Shown in pieces: positions 1-8,036 of a stretch of 64,000 bases of DNA. The first letter of the stretch is position 1. The number at the start of each line of letters is the position of its first letter. The DNA is from JBKHXF01 sp046566145 (lineage in GTDB: Bacteria; Actinomycetota; Nitriliruptoria; Nitriliruptorales; Nitriliruptoraceae), in NCBI GenBank assembly GCA_046566145.1, contig JBKHXF010000027.1, positions 8,101 to 72,100 on the forward strand, given 5' to 3'. Made by a program: the position numbers and the translations under genes. Under the pieces are notes generated by a model, which made no database searches, was not told the DNA's origin, and saw nothing but the letters and a program-made list of their open reading frames with translations.

Positions 1-1443
1 CAGCGCGCGGAAGTCCTCGCGGGTGAGGTCCGTCCCGAAGGTCTTCTCGTACGCGATCAGCAGCTGGTGCAGGACCTCGTTGGTGCCCCAGAGCGCCAGC
101 GCGAGGTCGTCGTTCGGGACACCGAACTCCTGCGCGGCCTCGAAGAACTCCGGGACGTTCCTGCGGGCCCAGTCGAGGCCGGGGAAGGGTGAGAAGAAGA
201 TGCCCTTGTCCACCCAAGCCCGCTCGCCGCAGCCCGAACCGAGGACGGCGTTGAGCCCCATCGAGACGCCCACGCCGACGAACTGGAACCGAACTCCAAG
301 TTCGTCCGCCTTCTGCGCAAAACGAATGTAGTCGACCGGCGCGGTGAGGATGAAGACGACCTTGACGTCGCGCTTCTTCAGCTCGTTGGCGACCGAGGAG
401 TACCAGTTCGGGTCGCCCTTCGGGTGGCGGATGACGCCCCCGTCGTTGAGGCCGAACTGCTTCACCCCGGCCTCCCAGCCGGCGACCGCGTCGTTGAAGT
501 TGTCGGTCTGGGTGACGACCGCGGCGACCTTCGGGTTGTTCTTCAGGCCCTCGACGCCGTGCGGGTTCTTCTTCACGTACTGCGCCAGCAGGGTCGCCTG
601 CTTGCGGTACGACATCGACGCCGCGAAGTACCACGGGTTGCCGACGAGGCCGGCCTCGGTGACGCCGGCGGAGAAGTAGGGGAAGCCCTGCTGCGCCGCC
701 AGCGAGCCGCAGGCCTGGATCTGGTCGGTGCCACCACCGCCGGCGACGGTGAACGCGACGCTGGCGAGCTCGCGGCACACCTGGCGGGCGTTGGCGGGGT
801 CGTACTTGTCGTCGCGGAAGAGCAGCTCGACGGTGGAGCGACCGAGGATCTTGATGCCCTCCTTCTTCAGCTTGCGCCAGTAGAGGTCACCGGACTTCTC
901 GAAGGAGGTCGACGGCAGCGGCGCGGCGCCCGTCACGGGCGCGTGGGTCGCGACGGTGATCTTGTCGGCGGTGACGCCGGTGCGGTCGGAGCCGCGGGGC
1001 GTGACCTTCCCGGCCTGCTGCTGCTGCTGCGGCTGCTGCCCGGTGTTGCCCGTGCTGCCCGTGTTGCCCGTCGACCCGGTGCTGCCCGTCGAGCCGGTGC
1101 TCCCGGTGGAACCGGTGCTCCCGGTCGAGCCAGTGGAACCCGTGCTGCCGGCGCCGTCGGTCCCGGTGGACCCGTCGACCGCGCCCGTGCCGAGGTCGAG
1201 CGGCTGCTCGGAGCCCAGGCCGGCGTCGCCGCCCGCGTCGAGCGAGAACTCGCCGTCGGTGGCGCCCTCGGTGCCGACGCCGCCCTCGAGCGGGGCCCCG
1301 GCGACCGGGATGCCCCCGGTGGAGCCGTCGACGTGGACGCCCGGCTTCTGGCCGCAGGCGGTGAGCGCCATGGCGAGCACGACGCCGGCGGCGGTCGCGC
1401 GGGCCATCCGGCGGTGGACGGCGCGTGTGGTGGTGTGACGCAT
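1..1443 (-). CDS. Branched-chain-type ABC transporter substrate-binding lipoprotein (partial, 3' end outside window)
   Basis: Reading from an ATG at 1443, preceded by GGGAGG at 7 nt, the frame stays open for 481 codons to the window edge, so the C-terminus is missing. Residues 1-30 form a lipoprotein signal (lipobox LTAC, Cys30). Residues about 31-130 are a low-complexity Gly/Ser/Thr linker ending in a Gln run. From about residue 135 (VTADKITVATHAPVTG) the sequence resembles type I periplasmic binding proteins of the LivJ/AmiC/UrtA kind, with motifs such as FRDDKYDPANARQVCREL. Such proteins sit on the outer face of the membrane and deliver a ligand to an ABC permease; no permease or ATPase genes are visible here. 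The ligand cannot be inferred. It is divergent from the downstream PBP gene. Confidence 0.85.
   Translation of the reverse strand, partial: MRHTTTRAVHRRMARATAAGVVLAMALTACGQKPGVHVDGSTGGIPVAGAPLEGGVGTEGATDGEFSLDAGGDAGLGSEQPLDLGTGAVDGSTGTDGAGSTGSTGSTGSTGSTGSTGSTGSTGSTGNTGSTGNTGQQPQQQQQAGKVTPRGSDRTGVTADKITVATHAPVTGAAPLPSTSFEKSGDLYWRKLKKEGIKILGRSTVELLFRDDKYDPANARQVCRELASVAFTVAGGGGTDQIQACGSLAAQQGFPYFSAGVTEAGLVGNPWYFAASMSYRKQATLLAQYVKKNPHGVEGLKNNPKVAAVVTQTDNFNDAVAGWEAGVKQFGLNDGGVIRHPKGDPNWYSSVANELKKRDVKVVFILTAPVDYIRFAQKADELGVRFQFVGVGVSMGLNAVLGSGCGERAWVDKGIFFSPFPGLDWARRNVPEFFEAAQEFGVPNDDLALALWGTNEVLHQLLIAYEKTFGTDLTREDFRAL
1018..1150 (-). repeat. Gly-Ser-Thr triplet-coding repeat plus Gln run in the lipoprotein linker
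   Basis: About ten in-frame copies of a 9-base unit encode G-S-T or G-N-T triplets. They are followed by a CAG-rich stretch encoding mostly glutamine. The array lies between the lipobox and the ligand-binding domain, where a long flexible or collagen-like tether would hold the binding domain away from the membrane. The unit length keeps frame, so copy number changes would lengthen or shorten the tether without truncating the protein. Confidence 0.85.
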
Positions 1444-1574
1444 CGATGGACCTCCCGTGGCCGACCCGGCGGCCCCTCCCAGGGTCGCGCGGAGGGGGAT
1501 CGGCCCTCCCTACCGGTTGTTCTTCGCCGTCCCCTCCGCGGTTTCCTGCCGGCCCGGCGGTACCGTCCGGCGCG

Positions 1575-3998
1575 ATGCGTCCGCTCCCCCGCCTCGCACC
1601 CCTGCTCGCCGCGTGCGCGGTGCTGGCCACGGCGTGCGGCAGCGTGGTCACGCTCGAGGCGGGCGATCCGGTCGAGTTCGTCCAGCAGCCCCAGACCTCC
1701 CGCATCCTCGCGTCGGACGGGTCGGTGCTCGCGGAGCTGCACGGGGAGCAGGACCGCGAGGACGTGCCGCTCGAGCAGGTCGCGGACGTGCTCACCCAGG
1801 CCGTCGTGTCGGTGGAGGACCGCCGCTTCTTCCTGCACCGGGGCGTCGACGTCGCCGCGATCGCCCGCGCCGCGGTGCGCAACGTCGAGGCGGGCGGCGT
1901 CAGCGAGGGCGGCTCGACCATCACCCAGCAGTACGTGAAGAACACGATGACGGGCAACGCCGTCACCCTCGACCGCAAGCTCGAGGAGGCCGCGCTCGCG
2001 TTCCAGCTCGAGCAGCGCTACTCCAAGGGCGAGATCCTCGAGCGCTACCTCAACACCGTCTACTTCGGCAAGGGTGCCTACGGGGTCCGCGCCGCGAGCC
2101 AGCGGTTCTTCGGCGTCGCCCCCGACGAGCTGGCCCTCGACCAGGCGGCGCTGCTGGCCGGGCTGGTCCAGTCCCCCTCGACCTACGACCCCTACACGGC
2201 GCCCGAGCGGGCACTGGCCCGCAGGGAGGTGGTGCTGCGCACGATGGTGGAGACCGGCGCGATCACGCGCGCCGAGGCGGACGCCGCCGCGGCCGCCCCG
2301 CTCGAGCTCGCCCCGTCGCCCGAGGAGTTCGACCTGCTGCGGGCGCCGTACCTCGTCGACGAGGTCAAGCGCATCCTCACCGACGACCCGGACGGCGTCT
2401 TCGCCGCGGTCCTGGGGGCGGACGTCGACACGCGCGTGGAGGCGCTGTTCGGTGGCGGACTGCGCATCACCACGACCCTCGACCCCGAGGTGCAGCGCCA
2501 CGCGGAGGAGGCCGTCGCCTCCGTGCTCACCGAGCCCGACGACCCGGCGGCCGCCGTGGTGGTGCTCGACCCCGACAGCGGCGCGGTCCGGGCGATGGTC
2601 GGCGGGCGCGACTGGTTCGACCCGGACGACCCGACCGCGCGCTTCAACCTCGCGACCAGGGCCAGGCGGCAGCCCGGCTCGTCCTTCAAGCCGATCGTGC
2701 TCGCGACCGCGCTCGACCGCGGGGTCGGCCTCGACCGGATGTTCCCGGGCGGCGCCTGCGTGGCGTTCGAGGAGGTCCCCGACTGGCGCGACGGGGTCTG
2801 CAACTACGCCGACACCGCGTACGGACCCGTGAGCCTGCGCGAGGCCACCGTCGCCAGCGTCAACACCGCCTACGCCCGCCTCTCGGTCGAGCTCGGGCCC
2901 CAGAACATCGCCGCGACGGCCCGGACCCTCGGCATCACCGGCCTCGGCGACCCGGTCCCCGCCATCGCGCTCGGCGCGCAGGAGGTCACCCCGCTCCAGC
3001 TCGCGGGGGCCTACCAGCCCTTCGCGACGCTCGGGGTGCAGCACCCGGTGCACCTGGTCGAGCGCATCGAGACGGCCGACGGCCGCGTGCTGTGGGAGCA
3101 CCGGGGCGCGGAGCTGCGGGTGCTGCCCGAGGCCGTGGCGTACTTCGTGACCGCGACCCTCACCGAGGTGGTCGAGCGCGGCACCGGGGTGCGGGCCGAC
3201 ATCGACCGGCCGCAGGCGGGCAAGACCGGGACGAGCCAGAACTCCGCCGACGCGTGGTTCGTGGGTTACACGCCCGACCTGCTCGCGGCCGTGTGGGTCG
3301 GGTTCCCTGAGGGGCAGGTCCCCATGGTCCCGCCGCGGACCCGCGAGGTGGTCGAGGGCGGGCGCTGGCCCGCGCAGATCTGGGCCGCGCTGATGGAGCC
3401 GGCGCTGGACGGCGTGGACCCGACGCCGTTCCCGGTGCCGCAGATCGACCTGCAGGTCGTCGAGGTGGACGCGACCCGCGACTGCCTGCCCAACCCCTAC
3501 ACGCCGGCGGACGTCATCGAGCTGCGGGAGTACCTGCCGGGCACGGCCCCGACCGAGCTGTGCACCGAGCCGACCGGACCGCCGGTCGACGACGTGCCGG
3601 ACGTCGTCGGGCTCCCGCTCGACACGGCGCGCTCGTTGTTGGCCGCGCAGGGCTTCCCGATCGTGGAGCGGCCCATCGCCGCGACGCTGTACCCACCGGG
3701 CTTCGTGGCCCGCCAGCGGCCGGGCCCCGGCGGCTCGACCTCCCCCGACGACGGCAACGCCGTGGTGCTGTGGGTCACGGTGACCTCCCGCACCCGCGTG
3801 GCGGTCCCGTCGGTCGTCGGCCTCCCCCGGGCCGAGGCGGTCGCCGCGCTGGAGGACGCCGGGTTCGTCGTCGACGTGCGCGAGGGCTGCGACCTGCAGG
3901 AGTGCGTGCAGCCCTCCGGGTCCGTCGAGGCGCTGCAGCCCGGCGCCGGCGAGCGCGTCGTCCAGCACGGCGTGGTCACGATCCTCGTGGCCCCCTGA
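1575..3998 (+). CDS. Class A penicillin-binding protein (transglycosylase/transpeptidase) with C-terminal PASTA domains
   Basis: Bifunctional peptidoglycan synthase of about 807 residues. The GT51 glycosyltransferase domain carries the catalytic Glu81 in VEDRRFF and the GGSTITQQYVKN motif. The transpeptidase domain has S369-S-F-K, S428-V-N and the KTGT triad at about 550. Two PASTA-like repeats follow (starting near VPDVVGLPLDTA and VPSVVGLPRAEA), as in PonA1/PBP1A of actinobacteria, where they bind peptidoglycan. The N-terminus is unusual. Instead of a cytoplasmic tail and transmembrane anchor it has a short basic start, a hydrophobic stretch and a Cys at 21 (LATAC), which could be a relaxed lipobox. 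The ATG was chosen because this signal follows it directly; the frame is open further upstream but lacks sensible sequence. Confidence 0.93.
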   Translation: MRPLPRLAPLLAACAVLATACGSVVTLEAGDPVEFVQQPQTSRILASDGSVLAELHGEQDREDVPLEQVADVLTQAVVSVEDRRFFLHRGVDVAAIARAAVRNVEAGGVSEGGSTITQQYVKNTMTGNAVTLDRKLEEAALAFQLEQRYSKGEILERYLNTVYFGKGAYGVRAASQRFFGVAPDELALDQAALLAGLVQSPSTYDPYTAPERALARREVVLRTMVETGAITRAEADAAAAAPLELAPSPEEFDLLRAPYLVDEVKRILTDDPDGVFAAVLGADVDTRVEALFGGGLRITTTLDPEVQRHAEEAVASVLTEPDDPAAAVVVLDPDSGAVRAMVGGRDWFDPDDPTARFNLATRARRQPGSSFKPIVLATALDRGVGLDRMFPGGACVAFEEVPDWRDGVCNYADTAYGPVSLREATVASVNTAYARLSVELGPQNIAATARTLGITGLGDPVPAIALGAQEVTPLQLAGAYQPFATLGVQHPVHLVERIETADGRVLWEHRGAELRVLPEAVAYFVTATLTEVVERGTGVRADIDRPQAGKTGTSQNSADAWFVGYTPDLLAAVWVGFPEGQVPMVPPRTREVVEGGRWPAQIWAALMEPALDGVDPTPFPVPQIDLQVVEVDATRDCLPNPYTPADVIELREYLPGTAPTELCTEPTGPPVDDVPDVVGLPLDTARSLLAAQGFPIVERPIAATLYPPGFVARQRPGPGGSTSPDDGNAVVLWVTVTSRTRVAVPSVVGLPRAEAVAALEDAGFVVDVREGCDLQECVQPSGSVEALQPGAGERVVQHGVVTILVAP

Positions 3999-4022
3999 CG
4001 CCGCGGAGCCCGGGCCGTGGCG

Positions 4023-4661
4023 TCACGCCCGCGGGTGGCGCGCGTAGCGGCTGACCTCGGCCACGCCGGCGAGGTGGAAGCGCCACGGGGTGTCGGCCGC
4101 GAGCCGCACCCCGACGCGGGGGCCGGCGACGACCGCGCCGGCGGCCGGCGCGAACCCGTCGGTCGCCAGCCGGACGGGTGAGGTCGGGTCGCACAGGTCG
4201 ACGCCGTCGTGCGTCCGGTCGAGCGCGAGGGCCTGGGCGAGCCGGCCCGGGCCGCCGGTGCGCTCCACCGGCCGCCGCGCCCGGGGCCGCCGCGCGTCGA
4301 CGTGGGCGTCCCCGGCGAGCACGACACCGGCGCGCAGCAGCACCGCCGCGCCCTCCCCCGCCCGACCCGCCACCACGTTCGCGCAGTGGTGCATGCCGTA
4401 GGTGAAGTAGACGTAGAGGTGTCCGGCCTCGCCGAACATCGTGGCGTTGCCGGGCGTCTCGCCGCGGAAGGTGTGGCTCGCCGGGTCGTCCTGCCGGTAC
4501 GCCTCGACCTCGACGAGCCGCACGACCGTCTCGGACCCGTCGGGCTCGGCCCGCACCACGAGCGCCCCGAGCAGGTCGTGTGCCACCGCCGGCGCATCGC
4601 CGACCAGCCGCCGGCGCGGGAACGGGCGGGGGCGTCCGAGCTGGCGCAGCCCGGCGGGCAT
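4023..4661 (-). CDS. 3-methyladenine DNA glycosylase (AAG/Mpg family)
   Basis: A 212-residue base-excision-repair glycosylase that removes alkylated purines such as 3-methyladenine and hypoxanthine. The family core is visible: LVEVEAY with the general-base Glu53 and the intercalating Tyr55, SHTF (His63), then FGEAGHLYVYFTYGMHHCANVV. The ATG overlaps the TGA of the upstream polX gene by one base (TGATG), so the two repair genes are very probably co-transcribed and translationally coupled. The length matches bacterial family members. The protein ends just before the convergent PBP gene. Confidence 0.92.
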   Translation of the reverse strand: MPAGLRQLGRPRPFPRRRLVGDAPAVAHDLLGALVVRAEPDGSETVVRLVEVEAYRQDDPASHTFRGETPGNATMFGEAGHLYVYFTYGMHHCANVVAGRAGEGAAVLLRAGVVLAGDAHVDARRPRARRPVERTGGPGRLAQALALDRTHDGVDLCDPTSPVRLATDGFAPAAGAVVAGPRVGVRLAADTPWRFHLAGVAEVSRYARHPRA

Positions 4662-6418
4662 CAGCCGGCCCGCTTGGCGCGCACCCAGTCGAGGAACCGC
4701 TCGCGGGGCCAGGTGTTGGCGACGAGGTCGGCGGGCACGCCGGCACGGCGTGCCCAGCGGACGCCGTGCTCGTGGTTGTCGAGGTCGCCCAGCGCGTGCG
4801 CGTCGGTCGAGATCACCAGGGTGGCACCGCGCTCCACCGCGAGGCGCAGGACCTCCTGCGGGGCGTCGAGACGCGCGAGCGAGCCGTTGACCTCGATGGC
4901 GCAGCCGGTCTCGACGGCGGCGTCGACCACCGCCTCCACGTCGAGGTCGATGCCCGGCCGCGTGCCGATCCTCCGGCCCGTCAGGTGCCCGACGACGTTC
5001 ACGGCCGGGTCGCGCATGGCCGTGAGGATCCGCCGCGTCTGCTCGGCGACGGGGCGCCGGAAGTGGGAGTGGACGCTCGCCACGCCGAAGTCGAACCCGG
5101 CGAGGAACTCCGGGTCGTAGTCGACGGACCCGTCGATGCCGATGTTGAGCTCGGCGCCGTGGAGCAGGGCGATGTCGCCGCGCTCGTCCTCGAGGCGCCG
5201 GATGCGGGTGCGCTGCTCGAGCATCGCCGCGCGGGACGCCCCGTTGATGGTGAGGTCCTCGGCGTGGTCGGTGATGGCGAGGTAGTCGAGGCCCCGCTCG
5301 ACGCAGGCGGCGACGAGGTCCTCCAGGGTCTGCCGGCCGTCGCCGGAGAGGTCGGTGTGGTCGTGCAGGTCGCCGCGGAGCGCCTCGAGGGTGACGAGGC
5401 CGGGCTCGCCACCACGGGCGGCCGCCTCGACCTCCCCGGTGTCCTCGCGGCGCTCCGGGGGAACCCAGGCGAGGTCGAGCGCCGCGTAGACGTCCTGTTC
5501 GGTGACAGCGGCGACCACCTCGCCGGGCTCGCCGTCGACGAGCCGCGCGAGCGCGTACTCGTTGAGGGTCAGGTCCCGCTGCAGCGCCCGCTGGCGGAGC
5601 TGGATGTTGTGGGCCTTCGACCCGGTGAAGTAGACGAGCGCGGCACCGAAGCGGTCGGGCGGGACGACGCGGAGGTCGACCTGCAGCCCCTCCCAGGTCA
5701 CGATCGAGGTCTTCGTGTCGCCGCTGACCAGCACGTCGGAGACCTCGGGCAGGGCGCGGAAGGCGGCCATGACCGGGGCGGGGTCGGTGGACGCGACGAG
5801 CAGGTCCACGTCACCGATGGTCTCGCGGAAGCGGCGGAGGCTGCCGGCCACCTCGACCCGCTCGACCTCGTCGAGCCCGGCGAGCGCGTCGGCGAGCGCC
5901 CGGGCGGCCGGCAGGGCCACGGCGATGGGCGTGCGTCGCTCCTCCCCGCCGGCGGTGACCCCGGAGCGCTCCAGCGCCTCGCGGACGTTCTGCTGGGTCT
6001 TCTCCCCGAGCCCCGGCAGGCCCGCCAGCTTCCCGGCCTCGAGCGCGGCACGGAGCCCCTCGAGGTCCGTGACGCCGAGCTCGGACTGCAGCAGCGCGAT
6101 GGTCTTCGGACCGAGCCCCGGGATCCGCAGCAGGTCGCGCTGCCCGGCGGGGTGGCGCGCCCGCAGCTCCTCGAGCTTCGCCATCGTCCCGGTCTCGACG
6201 ACCTCCCGGACCTTCTCGGCGGTGCTCCTCCCGACCCCGTCGAGCGCCGTCAGCTCCCGGACGGACATCTCCGACACGTCGCGTGACAGGCCCTGCAGCG
6301 CCCGGACCGCCTTCTCGTACGCCCGGACCCGGAACGACTGCGGGTCCTGCTCGTCGAGGACGGTCAGGGTGACCAGCTCCTCGAGCAGGGCCACGACCTG
6401 GGCGTTGGACCGCGACAC
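4661..6418 (-). CDS. polX: Family X DNA polymerase with PHP exonuclease/phosphoesterase domain (PolX)
   Basis: A 585-residue bacterial PolX used in gap filling and repair. The N-terminal 8-kDa-like and helix-hairpin-helix repeats (for example RIPGLGPKTIALLQSELG) are followed by a nucleotidyltransferase core with GDVDLLVAS near residue 201. From about residue 350 comes a PHP domain (DLHDHTDLSGDG, ITDHAEDL, GAELNIG, VISTDAHALGDLDNHEHG) with its metal-binding His/Asp residues intact. The GTG at 6418 is chosen because GAGGAGCAGG precedes it and it starts the conserved helical N-terminus; the frame runs open upstream without homologous sequence. It is coupled to the Mpg gene and divergent from a histidine kinase gene. 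Confidence 0.92.
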   Translation of the reverse strand: MSRSNAQVVALLEELVTLTVLDEQDPQSFRVRAYEKAVRALQGLSRDVSEMSVRELTALDGVGRSTAEKVREVVETGTMAKLEELRARHPAGQRDLLRIPGLGPKTIALLQSELGVTDLEGLRAALEAGKLAGLPGLGEKTQQNVREALERSGVTAGGEERRTPIAVALPAARALADALAGLDEVERVEVAGSLRRFRETIGDVDLLVASTDPAPVMAAFRALPEVSDVLVSGDTKTSIVTWEGLQVDLRVVPPDRFGAALVYFTGSKAHNIQLRQRALQRDLTLNEYALARLVDGEPGEVVAAVTEQDVYAALDLAWVPPERREDTGEVEAAARGGEPGLVTLEALRGDLHDHTDLSGDGRQTLEDLVAACVERGLDYLAITDHAEDLTINGASRAAMLEQRTRIRRLEDERGDIALLHGAELNIGIDGSVDYDPEFLAGFDFGVASVHSHFRRPVAEQTRRILTAMRDPAVNVVGHLTGRRIGTRPGIDLDVEAVVDAAVETGCAIEVNGSLARLDAPQEVLRLAVERGATLVISTDAHALGDLDNHEHGVRWARRAGVPADLVANTWPRERFLDWVRAKRAG

Positions 6419-6493
6419 GTCGCCTGCTCCTCGCTCACGCCGGCGGCGCGGGTGCGCGGACCGCCGGCCCCGGACCGTACCCGCGGCCTTCAG

Positions 6494-6544
6494 ACCGTCC
6501 GGTCCCGGCCGACTGGGGGTCGGACGACCCACCGTCCGGTCCCG
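6494..6544. repeat. 14-bp direct repeats flanking an imperfect palindrome between polX and a histidine kinase gene
   Basis: ACCGTCCGGTCCCG occurs exactly at 6494-6507 and 6531-6544. The 23 bases between them contain CCGAC and GTCGG arms. The pair lies in the 169-bp divergent spacer, where promoters for both genes must be, so the repeats are candidate regulator-binding sites. No recognised consensus matches. Confidence 0.5.
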
Positions 6545-6587
6545 CCTCGCGACCGGCCCGGGTCCGACCCGCGCACGGGACGTGCGG

Positions 6588-8036
6588 ATGACGATGGACA
6601 CACGGATGCGGACACGACCACCCCACGGCCACCCGTGGCCCGGCGCTGGTCTCGTCCCGGTCGTGACCGCCTCGCTGGTCGTGTGGCTCGTCCTCGGCGC
6701 GACGGCGTTCGTGGTGCTGCGCGACGTCGACGCCGGGACCCTGCTGCTCCTCGGGGGGGCCGGCCTCGTCGCCGTGGCCACCGCGTGCGTCACCCTGGAC
6801 CTGCTGCTGCGCCGGCGGGTGGAGCTCGCCACGGCCACAGCCCGCCGCGCGCACGAGCAGCTGCGCGGCGTCATGAACTCGGCCCCCGACGGGATCCTCG
6901 CACTGGACCCGGACGGTCGGGTGACGGACGGCAACCCCGCAGCCGTGGAGCTGCTCGGCGTGCCGCTCGAGCAGCTCCTCGGTCGCGACGTCCACACGCT
7001 GCTCGTCCACGCCCCCGCCGCGGGCGAGCGGCTCGAGACCCGGCTGTGCACCGGTGCCGCCGGCGGCGAGCCGGTCGAGGCGGTGCTGCAGATCCACCCG
7101 GACGGCTCCGGCTCCACCGTGCTGCTGCGCGACATCCGTCAGCAGCTCGCCGACCGGGCGCAGCTCGAGCAGCACGCCGCGGAGCTGGAGCGGCTGAACG
7201 CCGAGCTGACCTCGCTCGACGCGATGAAGCGCGACTTCGTGTCGATGGCGTCCCACGAGGTGCGCACGCCCATCACCGCGATCCGCGGGTTCTCGCTCAC
7301 GCTGTCGCGACGGTGGGACGAGCTCTCGGACGCCGACCGGATCCGCTGCTTCGAGGTCATCCACCGCCAGACCGACCGGCTCTGGCGAGTCATCGACGAC
7401 CTGCTCGTGGCATCGCGCATCGAGGCCGGGTCGGTGGACGCCGAGCAGATGGCGACCAACGTCGCGACCCTCCTCGCGCGAGCGATCGACGACGCGGGCG
7501 TGCCGCCCTCCCAGGTCGTCGTCGCGTGCCCCTCCGACCTCGACGTGGTCGTGGTGCGCGACCACCTGCGGCGGATCGTGACGTCCTTCCTCTCCAACGC
7601 CCGCAAGTACGGCGAGGCCCCCTTCGAGATCACCGCCGACCACGACGGCGACGGCGTCGCCGTCCGGGTCCGTGACCACGGGGTCGGCGTCGACGAGTCG
7701 TTCCGGCGGCACCTGTTCGACACCTTCACCCAGGCGTCGACCGGCATCACGCGGACCTCGACCGGCACGGGCCTCGGGCTCGCGGTCGCGCGCGGGCTCG
7801 CCGAGGCGGTCGAGGGGACCGTCTGGTACGAGCCGGCACCGGACGGTGGCGCGTGCTTCGGGGTCCGGCTGCCGGCGACGCGCCGGGCCGCCTCCCCGGC
7901 GACGCCGCCCGGGCCGCCGGAGCGACCCGCTGACCGCTCCGTGCTGCAGCGGCCGGCCGACGCGTCACCGACGGAGCGGGCGGCTCAGCGCTGGGCGTCG
8001 CCCGACGCCCAGGAGAGGCGCTCCGCCGCGAGCTGA
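6588..8036 (+). CDS. Membrane-bound PAS sensor histidine kinase
   Basis: About 482 residues. Two transmembrane segments (about 20-42 and 46-65) with almost no extracellular loop are followed by a PAS domain (about 82-185, MNSAPDGILALDPDGRVTDGN), a coiled-coil linker, and the HisKA dimerisation domain with His223 in SMASHEVRTP. A HATPase domain follows (N-box SFLSNARKYGE, DHGVGVDESF, TGTGLGLAVARGL), with a proline-rich C-terminal tail of about 60 residues. No response regulator is adjacent. The HisKA region is strikingly like that of the kinase at 25844-26872, so they are paralogues. An in-frame GTG at 6582 and ATG at 6594 are alternative starts. The 3' end overlaps the convergent secreted-protein gene by 52 bp. 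Confidence 0.88.
   Translation: MTMDTRMRTRPPHGHPWPGAGLVPVVTASLVVWLVLGATAFVVLRDVDAGTLLLLGGAGLVAVATACVTLDLLLRRRVELATATARRAHEQLRGVMNSAPDGILALDPDGRVTDGNPAAVELLGVPLEQLLGRDVHTLLVHAPAAGERLETRLCTGAAGGEPVEAVLQIHPDGSGSTVLLRDIRQQLADRAQLEQHAAELERLNAELTSLDAMKRDFVSMASHEVRTPITAIRGFSLTLSRRWDELSDADRIRCFEVIHRQTDRLWRVIDDLLVASRIEAGSVDAEQMATNVATLLARAIDDAGVPPSQVVVACPSDLDVVVVRDHLRRIVTSFLSNARKYGEAPFEITADHDGDGVAVRVRDHGVGVDESFRRHLFDTFTQASTGITRTSTGTGLGLAVARGLAEAVEGTVWYEPAPDGGACFGVRLPATRRAASPATPPGPPERPADRSVLQRPADASPTERAAQRWASPDAQERRSAAS

Noticed and set aside
933..3968. Open frame of about 1000 codons opposite the PBP gene, and similar long antisense frames elsewhere
   Set aside because: They arise from GC-rich third positions of the real genes; their translations are Arg/Ala/Gly-rich without domains.
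6754..6762. G-run inside the membrane histidine kinase gene as a phase-variation site
   Set aside because: The run is only seven bases, lies in a Gly-Gly codon context of a transmembrane loop, and has no counterpart elsewhere.
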